64,000 nt of DNA, taken from contig NZ_ANBB01000021.1 in assembly GCF_000341105.1 (NCBI RefSeq), positions 1 to 64,000 on the forward strand, in the 5' to 3' direction. The notes beneath the pieces are model-generated. The model saw only the letters and a list, made by a program, of their open reading frames with translations. It made no database searches and was not told the origin of the DNA. The position numbers and the translations under genes were made by a program. This DNA is from Nocardiopsis potens DSM 45234 (GTDB taxonomy: Bacteria; Actinomycetota; Actinomycetes; Streptosporangiales; Streptosporangiaceae). This document shows positions 11,624 through 19,884 of the stretch, piece by piece; the stretch's first letter is position 1, and each line of letters begins with the position of its first letter.

Positions 11624-12922
11624 TCACTGCCCCCGGCCACCGCCGTGTCCGGCGGAGCCGGCCCCCGGTCGCTCCGCGGACCCGCCCGGTCCCTCGTGCA
11701 GTATGTCAAGTTCCCGGGCCACATCGACCACTTCGCCGACGATCAGCACGGCCGGGGGGCGCACCCCCGCGTCGCGCAGCGCCCGCTCCGCGGTGCCCAG
11801 GGTCGCGGTGACCGTGCGCTGGGACGGGAGTGTGGCCTCCTGCACGGCGGCGACCGGGGTGTCCGCGGAGCGGCCCCCGGCGATCAGCGCCTCGGCGACC
11901 GCGCCGGCCCGCTCCACGCCCATCAGCACCACGACCGTGCCCCGGGAGCGCGCCAGCGCCGCCCAGTCCACGGTGGACCGCTCGTCGGAGGGGGCCACGT
12001 GCGCGGAGACGACGTGCACCTCCTGGGAGACCCCCCGGTGGGTGGCGGGGATCCCCGCCGCGGCGGGGCCGGCCAGCGCGCTGGTCACCCCGGGGACCAC
12101 GGTCACCGGGACGCCGGCCGCGGCGCAGGCCGCGGCCTCCTCCCCGCCCCGGCCGAACACGAAGGAGTCGCCGCCCTTGAGCCGGACCACGAACCGGCCG
12201 GCCTGGGCGTGCTCGACGAGCAGCCGGTTGATCTCCTCCTGCTTCATCGCCCGCCCGTAGGGGATCTTGGCCGCGTCGACGACCTCCACGTCGGCGGGGA
12301 GCCGGTCCAGCAGCGAGGTCGGGGCGAGCCGGTCCACCACCACCACGTCGGCCTGGGCGAGCAGCTGGCGGCCGCGCACGGTGATCAGCCCGGGGTCGCC
12401 GGGGCCGCCGCCCACCAGGGCGACGCCGCGCAGCGGCTCGCGGCCGCGGCGGGCGTCCAGGGAGCCGTCGCCGAGCCCGTCCACCACGGCGTCGCGCAGC
12501 CCCGCGGCGCGGCGCGGGTCGCCGTCGGCGATGACGCCCACGGTCGCCCCGGCGGCGGAGCCGGTGGCGGGGGTCCAGGCGGCGGAGGCGTGCCGGTCGT
12601 CGGCGCGGACGCTCCAGATCCGGGCGGCCTCGGCCTCGGCGGTGACGGCGGCGTTCACGGCGGGGTCGTCGGCGGCGGTGTGCACCAGCCAGAAGTCGCC
12701 CAGGGAGCGGTCGGTGACGTCGCCGGCCCGGAAGGGGCGGCGGTGCCAGGCGATCCGGCCGGCGTCGGCGAGGCCCTCCAGGGCCGGGGTGGCCTCCGGT
12801 GCGACCAGCACGACCCTGGCCCCGGCCTCGACCAGGACCGGGACTCTGCGCTGGGCGACCCGCCCGCCGCCGACCATGAGGACGTCGCGCCCCTCCAGGC
12901 GCAGGCCGAGAAGATACGTCAC
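11624..12922 (-). CDS. cobA: uroporphyrinogen-III C-methyltransferase fused to precorrin-2 dehydrogenase domain
   Basis: The 432-residue fusion covers the entry to cobalamin/siroheme synthesis. Residues 1-160 form a Met8p/SirC-like NAD-dependent domain (VLMVGGGRVAQRR dinucleotide motif). Residues ~168-415 form the SAM-dependent methyltransferase that makes precorrin-2 from uroporphyrinogen III (VALVGGGPGDPGLIT, RLKGGDSFVFGRGGEE). The order is that of CysG, so it could serve siroheme as well as B12. The GTG at 12922 is chosen because the family start VTYLLGL is immediate. It stands alone, downstream of the terminator of the bluB-cobT operon, with its own 450-bp leader. I see no cobalamin riboswitch in that leader. 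Confidence 0.9.
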   Translation of the reverse strand: MTYLLGLRLEGRDVLMVGGGRVAQRRVPVLVEAGARVVLVAPEATPALEGLADAGRIAWHRRPFRAGDVTDRSLGDFWLVHTAADDPAVNAAVTAEAEAARIWSVRADDRHASAAWTPATGSAAGATVGVIADGDPRRAAGLRDAVVDGLGDGSLDARRGREPLRGVALVGGGPGDPGLITVRGRQLLAQADVVVVDRLAPTSLLDRLPADVEVVDAAKIPYGRAMKQEEINRLLVEHAQAGRFVVRLKGGDSFVFGRGGEEAAACAAAGVPVTVVPGVTSALAGPAAAGIPATHRGVSQEVHVVSAHVAPSDERSTVDWAALARSRGTVVVLMGVERAGAVAEALIAGGRSADTPVAAVQEATLPSQRTVTATLGTAERALRDAGVRPPAVLIVGEVVDVARELDILHEGPGGSAERPGAGSAGHGGGRGQ

Positions 12923-13375
12923 CGGGGCAGTCCTCCAGATCCGTGTCCGGGAGCCCGGCGGGTGCGCCCCCGGGTCCCCGTTCCCGCCGCCCGCGACGGC
13001 GGCGGAGCGCCTTGCGTGGTTCCGTCGGCCTCCCGGCCGCGCGCCGCCGCGCACGCCGGTCCGCGCTCCCCGGCCGCCGCCGGTTGCGGCGTCGGGATCG
13101 CATCCGCCGCTGCTGCGGCGCGGAGCCGCCGACCTGGCCCCGCACCGGGGCGGGCCCCGGCGAACCGGTTCGCGCCCTGCGGGCCCGCGGGCCGGTACGC
13201 AGATCGTACCCGCCCGCTTCGTGGGCAGGTGGCCGGAGGATGTGTTTCCGCACGCCCTGTCCGGCCCCGCCCGCCCGGTCCGGGCTCCGCACCGCCGGAT
13301 TCCCCGCCGGTCGCGGGCTCGCCGGCCCCGCGCGGTCGTAACGCGATCGGTACCCGGCGCCGGGGCGGAGCGCGG
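12923..13375. other. leader region of cobA without a gene
   Basis: Neither strand shows coding character. It is searched here because its downstream gene is a B12 gene, but the conserved cobalamin-riboswitch boxes are absent. A 17-bp palindrome (13194-13210) is the only strong regulatory candidate. Confidence 0.4.
13194..13210. promoter_or_regulatory. palindromic operator candidate upstream of cobA
   Basis: GGTACG-CAGAT-CGTACC is a perfect 6+5+6 dyad in the cobA leader. The size suits a dimeric repressor. The regulator is unknown. Confidence 0.35.
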
Positions 13376-13411
13376 CCGGGGAGGCGCGGGGCCGCGCCCG
13401 CGCCTCCCCGG
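13376..13411 (-). terminator. terminator of the cobC/bluB-cobT operon
   Basis: A perfect 15-bp GC stem with a 6-nt loop starts 12 bp after the bluB-cobT stop. No T run follows. Confidence 0.7.
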
Positions 13412-13422
13412 TCGGAGCGGCC

Positions 13423-15762
13423 TCAGCGCTCGGTCACGCCGGCGTCGGAGAAGGTCGCCACGTCGCGCAGGGCGCGGGCGGAGGCCTGCAGCACCGGCAG
13501 CGCGAGCAGCGCCCCGGAGCCCTCGCCCAGCCGCAGGTCCAGGTCGACCAGGGGGTGCAGGCCGGTCCGGTCCAGCACCGCGGTGTGGCCCGGCTCGGCG
13601 GAGCGGTGCCCGGCGAAGCAGGCCGCCATCGACTCCGGGGCCAGTGCCATGGCGGCCAGCGAGGCCGCGCCGGCGATGACGCCGTCCAGCAGCACCGGCA
13701 CCCGCAGCGCCGCGCCGCCCAGGATGAACCCGGTGAGCGCGGCGTGCTCCAGCCCGCCGACCGCGGCCAGCACGCCCACCGGGTCGGCCGGGTCGGGCCG
13801 GTGCAGGTCGAGCGCGCGGCGCACCACGTCGATCTTGTGCGCGTGCACGGCGTCGTCCACCCCGGTGCCCCGGCCGGTGCACTCCTCCGGGTCGGCGCCG
13901 GTGAACGCGGCGATCAGCGCCGCCGCCGGGGTGGTGTTGGCGATGCCCATGTCCCCGGTGACCAGGCAGCGGTTGCCCGCCGAGACCAGGTCGCGGGCGA
14001 CCTCGATGCCGGCCTCGATGGCGTGCTGGACCTGGGTGCGGGTCATGGCGGGGGCCTGCGCCATGTCCGCGGTGCCCCGGGCGACCTTGCGGGGCAGCAG
14101 CCCCGGGACGGACGGCAGGTCGGCGACGACGCCGACGTCGACCACGGTCACCTCGGCCCCGGCCTGGGCGGCGAAGGCGTTGGCGACCGCACCGCCGGCC
14201 AGGAAGTTGTGCACCATCTGCCCGGTGACCTCCTGCGGCCAGCCGGTCACCCCCTGGGCGTGCACGCCGTGGTCGCCGGCGAAGATGGCCAGCGCCGCCG
14301 GCTCGGGCAGCGGCGGCGGGCACTCCCCGGTCAGGCCGGCCAGCCGCACCGACACGTCCTCCAGCACGCCCAGCGAGCCCTGCGGCTTGGTCATCCGCCG
14401 CTGCCGGTCGGTCGCCTCCTCGACGGCCCGGGCGTCCAGCGGGCCGATCGCGGCGACGGTCTCCTCCAGCAGGCTGGTGGCCTCCTCGCCGGGCAGCCCC
14501 CGGCGCCCGTAGTGGTCCCGGTGGACCGCCCAGGAGAGGGGGCGGCGGCGGGCCAGGCCGCCCAGGGAGAGCTCCGGCTCGGCGGGGAAGTCCTCCACGT
14601 AGCCGACGCACAGGTAGGCGACGACCTCCAGGTGCGAGGGGAGGTCGAGCAGGCGGGCGACGTCGCGCTCGCGGAGCAGGCTGACCCAGCCGACGCCGAG
14701 CCCTTCGGCCCGCGCCGCCAGCCAGAGGTTCTCCACCGCCAGCGCGGCGGAGTGCGCGGCGGTCTGCGGCTGGGCGTGCCGGCCGAGGGTGTGCCGGCCG
14801 CCGCGGGTCGGGTCGACGGTGACCACGAGGTTGACCGGGGTGTCCAGGATGGCCTCGGCCTTGAGCCCGGAGAGCGCGCGGGCGCGCGCCGCGGGCAGCG
14901 CCCCGGCGTAGGCGTCGCGCTCCTCGGCGACCAGGCCGTGCACGCGCCGGCGGACCTCCCCGTCGTGGATGACCACGAAGTCCCACGGCTGGGAGAAACC
15001 GACCGAGGGCGCCTGGTGGGCGGCCTCCAGGACCCGGGTGAGGACCTCGTCGGGAACAGGGTCGGGGCGGAAGCCGACCCGCACGTCGCGGCGCTCCCGG
15101 ATGGCCCGGTACACGGCGTCGCGCTCGTCGTCGGAGAAGGCGTTGCGGTCCGGGCCGGCCGCGGGCGGGGCCCCGGCCGCGGCCTCGGGGGCCTCGGGGG
15201 CCTCGGAGACCGGGGCCGCGGCGGCCGGCTCGGCGGCGGGCTCGGGCTCGGCGGCGGGGGCGGGGTCCGGGTGCTCCGGGAGCGGAGCGGCTGCGGAAGC
15301 GTTCACGTCGGCCTCGGTGTTCTCGGGAGCGGGCGGCTCGGCCGGCGCGGCGGCCTCGGCGGCCTGCGGCGCGGCGGCCGGCTCGGGGGTCTGGGGGGCG
15401 GCGGCCGGCACCGGGGCCGCGGACTGCGGCTCCGCCGGTGCGGCGTGCGCGCCGCCGGTCGCGGGCGCCCGCCCGCCGCCGGACCGCCGGGCCCGGCCGG
15501 GCTGCGGCTCCTCCGGCGGCTGCGGCGCGCCGCGGAACGGGATGACGTTGGGCCGGTCCGCCCCGCCCCGGCCCGGGGCCGACCGGGACGGCGGCGTGTG
15601 GAACGGGTTGCCGCGCTGGGGCGCCGCGGCGCGGCCCGGCTCCGGGCGCGCGGCCGCGCCGCGCCCCGGCTCGGGCAGGCCGTCCAAGAGCCCGCCGCCG
15701 GCGCGGTCCTGGTCCTCGTCGGCTCCCCGGCCCGCCGGGGAGCGGTTGTCGTTACCGGTCAT
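13423..15762 (-). CDS. cobT: BluB-CobT fusion: DMB synthase and DMB phosphoribosyltransferase
   Basis: One 779-residue chain joins two lower-ligand steps of B12 synthesis. Residues 1-~205 are Pro/Ala/Glu-rich and probably disordered. Residues ~207-400 are BluB, the flavin-destroying 5,6-dimethylbenzimidazole synthase, a nitroreductase fold (ERRDVRVGF, QAPSVGFSQPWDFVV, GLGVGWVS). Residues ~424-779 are CobT, which activates dimethylbenzimidazole to alpha-ribazole phosphate. The CobT catalytic Glu is present (LRLGEGSGA, Glu747), as are GDHGVHAQGV and GDMGIANTT. The ATG overlaps the cobC stop by ATGA. The fusion probably channels dimethylbenzimidazole directly. Either half is recognisable on its own, so the call is secure; the role of the long N-terminal tail is unknown. 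Confidence 0.93.
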   Translation of the reverse strand: MTGNDNRSPAGRGADEDQDRAGGGLLDGLPEPGRGAAARPEPGRAAAPQRGNPFHTPPSRSAPGRGGADRPNVIPFRGAPQPPEEPQPGRARRSGGGRAPATGGAHAAPAEPQSAAPVPAAAPQTPEPAAAPQAAEAAAPAEPPAPENTEADVNASAAAPLPEHPDPAPAAEPEPAAEPAAAAPVSEAPEAPEAAAGAPPAAGPDRNAFSDDERDAVYRAIRERRDVRVGFRPDPVPDEVLTRVLEAAHQAPSVGFSQPWDFVVIHDGEVRRRVHGLVAEERDAYAGALPAARARALSGLKAEAILDTPVNLVVTVDPTRGGRHTLGRHAQPQTAAHSAALAVENLWLAARAEGLGVGWVSLLRERDVARLLDLPSHLEVVAYLCVGYVEDFPAEPELSLGGLARRRPLSWAVHRDHYGRRGLPGEEATSLLEETVAAIGPLDARAVEEATDRQRRMTKPQGSLGVLEDVSVRLAGLTGECPPPLPEPAALAIFAGDHGVHAQGVTGWPQEVTGQMVHNFLAGGAVANAFAAQAGAEVTVVDVGVVADLPSVPGLLPRKVARGTADMAQAPAMTRTQVQHAIEAGIEVARDLVSAGNRCLVTGDMGIANTTPAAALIAAFTGADPEECTGRGTGVDDAVHAHKIDVVRRALDLHRPDPADPVGVLAAVGGLEHAALTGFILGGAALRVPVLLDGVIAGAASLAAMALAPESMAACFAGHRSAEPGHTAVLDRTGLHPLVDLDLRLGEGSGALLALPVLQASARALRDVATFSDAGVTER

Positions 15763-16943
15763 TGCGCTTCCTCACCGGAGCCCGCTCGGCTCCGCCTCTC
15801 GTCGGCACGTCGTTTCCCCACTGCTCCCCCCGACTCCGTCCCGTCGCCGGCGGAGGCGGATCCGGGGCCGGCCGCGGACCGCTTCCCCCGTTCGGTCGAG
15901 AGCAACTCTGCCAGAATCCGGGCCATCCGGAGGGAAGTCCCCGGTTCCCGGACCGCGACCCGGATCCAGTCCGGCCCCAGCCCCGGGAAGGTGTCGCAGC
16001 GGCGGACCGCGATGCCCCGCCCGCGCAGCTCCGCCCGGACCCGGTCGCCCTCCTCCACCTGGACGAGCAGGAACGAGGCGGCGGCCCCGGGGAGCACCCG
16101 GGCGCCGGCCCCGGCGAGCGCCGCGGCGAACCGGTCCCGGTCGCCGGCCAGGTTCCGGGCCCACTCCTCGGCCTCGGCGAGCGCCTCCGGGGCGCAGCAG
16201 GCCTCGGTGGCGGCCAGCGCCGGCGTGGACACCGACCACAGCGGCTGCCCTTCGGCGAGCGCGTCCACCAGCGCGGCCGGGGCCAGCAGGTACCCGGCGC
16301 GCAGCCCGGCCAGCCCCCAGGTCTTGGTGAGGCTGCGCACCACGACCAGCCCGGGGAGGTCGCGGCGGGAGGCCAGCGACTCCGGTTCGCCGGGGACGCA
16401 GTCGGCGAACGCCTCGTCGACGACCAGGACCCGGCCGGGGCGGGCCAGTCCCGCCAGGGCCTCGGCCGGGTGCAGCACCGAGGTGGGGTTGGTCGGGTTG
16501 CCCAGCACCACCAGGTCGGCGTCCTCGGGGACCAGGGCCGGGTCGAGGGCGAAGCCCTCCCCGGGGTCGAGCAGGACGCGCTCCACCCGGTGCCCGGCGG
16601 CGCGCAGCGCGGCCTCGGGCTCGGTGAACTGGGGGTGCACCACCACCGCCCGGCGGGGCGACAGGGCGCGGGCGAGCAGCACGAACGCCTCGGCGGCTCC
16701 GGCGGTGAGCAGCACCTCGCCGGCCGGGCGGCCGTGCCGCCGGGCGACGGCGGCGCGCGCCGCGGCCGGGTCGGGGTAGGCCGCGAGGCCGGACAGGGAG
16801 GCGGCGATCCGCTCCGCCAGCCACGCGGGCGGCGTCCCGGTGCGCACGTTCACCGCGAAATCGACCAGCCCGGGGCCGGTCTCCGCGTCACCGTGGTGGC
16901 GCAGGTCGATCCCGTCCCCGCTCTGCTCGGCCCCGACCGCCAC
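15759..16943 (-). CDS. cobC: Rv2231c-family PLP-dependent protein CobC
   Basis: The 394-residue protein is an aminotransferase-fold PLP enzyme of the CobC/CobD group. That group supplies the aminopropanol (phosphate) arm of cobalamin from threonine phosphate; the actinobacterial Rv2231c branch is assigned by homology. The PLP lysine lies in SLTKTWGLAGLRAGY (Lys207), with NPTNPTS and VDEAFADC as cofactor-contact motifs. The GTG at 16943 is favoured because a strong GGGGAGGG lies 6 nt before it. A GTG at 16997 would add 18 residues but has no ribosome site. It is first in a two-gene operon and overlaps bluB-cobT by 4 bp. A TATAAG box lies about 60 bp upstream. Confidence 0.85.
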   Translation of the reverse strand: MAVGAEQSGDGIDLRHHGDAETGPGLVDFAVNVRTGTPPAWLAERIAASLSGLAAYPDPAAARAAVARRHGRPAGEVLLTAGAAEAFVLLARALSPRRAVVVHPQFTEPEAALRAAGHRVERVLLDPGEGFALDPALVPEDADLVVLGNPTNPTSVLHPAEALAGLARPGRVLVVDEAFADCVPGEPESLASRRDLPGLVVVRSLTKTWGLAGLRAGYLLAPAALVDALAEGQPLWSVSTPALAATEACCAPEALAEAEEWARNLAGDRDRFAAALAGAGARVLPGAAASFLLVQVEEGDRVRAELRGRGIAVRRCDTFPGLGPDWIRVAVREPGTSLRMARILAELLSTERGKRSAAGPGSASAGDGTESGGAVGKRRADERRSRAGSGEEAQ

Positions 16944-17005
16944 CGGTCGCCCTCCCCCGCTCCGCTCTCCCCCCGAGAACCGGGGCACTCCGGACACTCC
17001 GCGAC

Positions 17006-17011
17006 CTTATA
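17006..17011 (-). promoter_or_regulatory. -10 box of the cobC/bluB-cobT operon
   Basis: The minus strand reads TATAAG here, an excellent -10 in very GC-rich surroundings. Transcription would start near 17000, giving a ~56-nt leader to the GTG at 16943. No good -35 is visible. Confidence 0.5.
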
Positions 17012-17149
17012 CCTCCCGCCCTCCCCCGCGACCTGCGCCCCTGCACCGGAGCGGGCGCCGAGGGAGCGGGCACCCCGGCCGCCGCCCTAGCCTTGTCAGC
17101 CGGCCCGGCCCGCGTCCGGCGCGGGCCCGAAGAGAGGACGGAGGAGCAG

Positions 17150-18559
17150 GTGCGCAGCATTCCGCGGGTGGTGATCGCCGCGCCGGCGTCGAGCGGCGGC
17201 AAGACGACGGTCGCCACCGGGCTGATGGCCGCGTTCGCCGCGCGCGGCGCCGAGGTGTCCGGGCACAAGGTCGGCCCCGACTACATCGACCCCGGCTACC
17301 ACGCGCTGGCCACCGGGCGCCCGCCGCGCAACCTGGACCCCGTGCTCTGCGGAGAGGAGCGGGTCGCCCCGCTGTTCCTGCACGGCGCGGCCGGCGCGGA
17401 CATCGCGGTGGTGGAGGGGGTGATGGGGCTGTTCGACGGCGCGTCCCGGCCGCACCGGCACGACGGGCCGGGCGACTACGCCTCCACCGCGCACGTCGCC
17501 GCGCTGCTGGGCGCCCCGGTGGTGCTGGTGGTGGACGCCTCCCGCACCTCCCGGTCGGTCGCCGCCCTGGTGCACGGCTTCTGCACCTACGACCCGGGGG
17601 TCCGGGTGGGCGGCGTCATCCTCAACCGGGTCGGCTCCGACCGGCACGAGGAGCTGCTGCGCGAGGCCCTGGAGGACACCGGCGTCCCGGTCCTCGGCGC
17701 GCTCCGCAGCAGCACCGGGGTGGAGACGCCGGCCCGGCACCTCGGCCTGATCCCGGCGGCCGAGCGGACCGTGCGCGCCCGGGAGGCGGTCGACGCGCTG
17801 GCCGCCCTGGTCGCGGCCTCCTGCGACCTGGACGCGGTGGCGGCCCTGGCGGCGACCGCGGGCCCGCTGCCCGACGCGCCCTGGGACCCGGCCGCGGAGC
17901 TCGCCGCGGCCACCGGCGCCGAAGAGCCGGCCCGGACCGGGGCCGCCCCGGTGCTGGCGGTGGCCGGCGGCGCCGCGTTCACCTTCGGCTACACCGAGAA
18001 CACCGAGCTGCTGCGGGCCGGCGGCGCGGACGTCGCCGTGCTGGACCCGCTGCGCGACGAGGCCCTGCCCGAGGAGGCGGCGGGGCTGATCGTCGGCGGC
18101 GGCTTCCCCGAGGTGCACGCCGACGCGCTCTCCGCGAACCGGCCGCTCCGCGGCGCCGTGGCCGGCTTCGCCGCCCGCGGCGGCCCGATCGCGGCCGAGT
18201 GCGCGGGCCTGCTCTACCTGGCGGAGAGCCTGGACGGGGCGCCGATGTGCGGGGTGCTGCCGGCGAAGGGGCGGATGACCGACCGGCTCACCCTGGGCTA
18301 CCGGTCCGCCGTCGCGGTCTCCGACTCGGTCCTGGCGCGCGCCGGGACCCGGGTGCAGGGCCACGAGTTCCACCGGACCGCGCTGGACCCGGCGCGCGGC
18401 TCCACCGCCGCCTGGCAGTGGAGCGGTGATGGCGCCGAGGGGTACGCGAGTGCAACGATGATCGCGTCATACCTGCACCTGCACTGGGCCGGGGCGCCGG
18501 CGCTCGCCGCCCGCCTCCTGGCCGCGGCGCGGGACCACTCCGAGAAAGGACGTCGATGA
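17150..18559 (+). CDS. cobB: cobyrinate a,c-diamide synthase
   Basis: The 469-residue enzyme uses ATP and glutamine to amidate the a and c carboxylates of hydrogenobyrinic or cobyrinic acid. The N-terminal dethiobiotin-synthetase-like domain carries APASSGGKTT (Lys18), GPDYIDPGYH and VEGVMGLFDG. The C-terminal type I glutamine amidotransferase domain carries the nucleophile Cys351 in AAECAGLLYL. The GTG at 17150 follows GGAGGA with ideal spacing; longer versions would start in non-coding sequence. It is divergent from cobC, sharing a 200-bp promoter region, and its stop overlaps the start of the following acetyltransferase gene by ATGA. Confidence 0.95.
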   Translation: MRSIPRVVIAAPASSGGKTTVATGLMAAFAARGAEVSGHKVGPDYIDPGYHALATGRPPRNLDPVLCGEERVAPLFLHGAAGADIAVVEGVMGLFDGASRPHRHDGPGDYASTAHVAALLGAPVVLVVDASRTSRSVAALVHGFCTYDPGVRVGGVILNRVGSDRHEELLREALEDTGVPVLGALRSSTGVETPARHLGLIPAAERTVRAREAVDALAALVAASCDLDAVAALAATAGPLPDAPWDPAAELAAATGAEEPARTGAAPVLAVAGGAAFTFGYTENTELLRAGGADVAVLDPLRDEALPEEAAGLIVGGGFPEVHADALSANRPLRGAVAGFAARGGPIAAECAGLLYLAESLDGAPMCGVLPAKGRMTDRLTLGYRSAVAVSDSVLARAGTRVQGHEFHRTALDPARGSTAAWQWSGDGAEGYASATMIASYLHLHWAGAPALAARLLAAARDHSEKGRR

Positions 18560-19158
18560 GCTCCGCCCCAGGCCCCGCCGCCAGGTCGACCGGTGAAGGG
18601 ACCCGGCGCATGCCGATGGTGGTCCTGGAGACCGAGCGGCTCACGCTGCGCGCGTTCACCGAGTCCCTGATCGACGACGTCCTCGCGGTCATGACCGACC
18701 CGGAGACCCGGCGCTGGCTCCCGCTGCCCGAACCGGGCCGCCCCTACACCCGCGCCGACGCCGAGGAGTGGTGCCGCACCACCGCCCCGTCCATGCGCGC
18801 CTCCGGCGAGGGGCAGCAGTGGGCCGCCACCGTCACCGCCACCGGCGGGTTCGCCGGCGCCGTGGGGCTGCTCCGCACCCACTGGCCCTCCCTCGTCACC
18901 GAGGTCGGCTACTGGTTCTCCCCCCGCCTCCGCGGCTCCGGCCTCGCCACCGAGGCGGTCACCGCCGTCTCCCGCTGGGCCATCCTCGACCAGGAGATGC
19001 AGCGGGTCGAGCTCAAGGCCGCCACCGGCAACACCGCCTCCCGCCGCGTCGCGGAGAAGGCGGGATTCACCTTCGAGGGCGTCGAACGCAACGCCATGCC
19101 CCTCCACAAGGGCCGCACGGACCTCGCGGTCTACAGCCTCATCCCGTCCGACCTGTAG
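18556..19158 (+). CDS. GNAT family N-acetyltransferase (RimJ/RimL type)
   Basis: The 200-residue protein is a GNAT acyltransferase of the RimJ/RimL-like group: it starts with LETERLTLRAF, has an acceptor-domain core EVGYWFSPRLRGSGLATEAV with the acetyl-CoA pyrophosphate loop, and ends with the N-x-x-S-R-x-V-x-E-K-x-G-F signature (NTASRRVAEKAGF). The first 18 residues are a non-conserved extension. The AAAGGA inside the cobB end supports the ATG at 18556, although Met19 is also possible. It is translationally coupled to cobB, but nothing in the protein links it to cobalamin. Substrate unknown. Confidence 0.88.
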   Translation: MSSAPGPAARSTGEGTRRMPMVVLETERLTLRAFTESLIDDVLAVMTDPETRRWLPLPEPGRPYTRADAEEWCRTTAPSMRASGEGQQWAATVTATGGFAGAVGLLRTHWPSLVTEVGYWFSPRLRGSGLATEAVTAVSRWAILDQEMQRVELKAATGNTASRRVAEKAGFTFEGVERNAMPLHKGRTDLAVYSLIPSDL

Positions 19159-19173
19159 CCGGCGGCGTTCCGA

Positions 19174-19205
19174 ACGGGGTCCGGGAAACGCTTCCCGGAC
19201 CCCGT
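19174..19205. terminator. bidirectional hairpin between the acetyltransferase gene and cobO
   Basis: A perfect 14-bp stem with a 4-nt loop lies between the convergent 3' ends at 19158 and 19233. It can serve both strands. Confidence 0.8.
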
Positions 19206-19232
19206 GTCCTGTCGCCCCCGCATCTGCGGGGC

Positions 19233-19835
19233 TCACCACTCGATGCCGCGCTGGCCCTTCTGGCCGGTGTCCATCGGGTGGCGGACCTTGGTCATCTCGG
19301 TGACCAGGTCGGCGGCGTCCAGGAGGTCGGGGTGGGCGTCGCGGCCGGTGATGACGACGTGCTGGGCTCCGGGGCGGTCGCGGAGGGTCTGCACGACGTC
19401 GGCGACGTCGATCCAGCCCCACTTCATCGGGTAGGTGAACTCGTCCAGGACGTACAGCCGGTAGGTCTCGGCGGCGAGGTCGCGCTTGATCTGCTCCCAG
19501 CCCTCGGCGGCGTCCGCGGCGTGGTCGGACTCGGTTCCGGGGCGCTGGATCCAGGACCAGCCCTCGCCCATCTTGTTCCAGGTGACGCGGCCGCCCTCGC
19601 CGGATTCGCCGAGGACGCGGAGGGCCTTCTCCTCCCCGATCCGCCACTTCGCCGACTTGACGAACTGGAAGACGCCGATGTCCCAGCCCTGGGCCCAGCC
19701 GCGGGTGGCCAGGCCGAAGGCGGCGGTGGACTTGCCCTTGCCCGCGCCGGTGTGCACCACCAGCAGCGGGCGGTTGCGGCGCTGGCGGGTGGTCAGCCCG
19801 TCGTCGGGGACGTAGGCGGGTTTGCCCTGAGGCAT
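19233..19835 (-). CDS. cobO: cob(I)yrinic acid a,c-diamide adenosyltransferase
   Basis: The 200-residue CobA/CobO/BtuR-family enzyme transfers the 5'-deoxyadenosyl group of ATP to reduced corrinoid cobalt. The reversed-polarity P-loop HTGAGKGKST is at residues 28-37, followed by FQFVKSAKWRIGEEKA and the LDEFTYPMKWGWID active-site segment. Length and ends match the family. It lies 49 bp after the chelatase gene on the same strand, so both are likely read from the riboswitch-controlled transcript. That couples adenosylation to cobalt insertion. Confidence 0.95.
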   Translation of the reverse strand: MPQGKPAYVPDDGLTTRQRRNRPLLVVHTGAGKGKSTAAFGLATRGWAQGWDIGVFQFVKSAKWRIGEEKALRVLGESGEGGRVTWNKMGEGWSWIQRPGTESDHAADAAEGWEQIKRDLAAETYRLYVLDEFTYPMKWGWIDVADVVQTLRDRPGAQHVVITGRDAHPDLLDAADLVTEMTKVRHPMDTGQKGQRGIEW

Positions 19836-19884
19836 CTGTCTCGCTTCTCCTTGGTCCGAGGTTCGGGGGGGGCGGCGGTGCCGG

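Noticed and set aside
12923-13375. Cobalamin riboswitch upstream of cobA
   Set aside because: The boxes seen at 22024-22190 and 36222-36385 (CCGC-ACTGTGA core, GAGCCAGGA) are missing.
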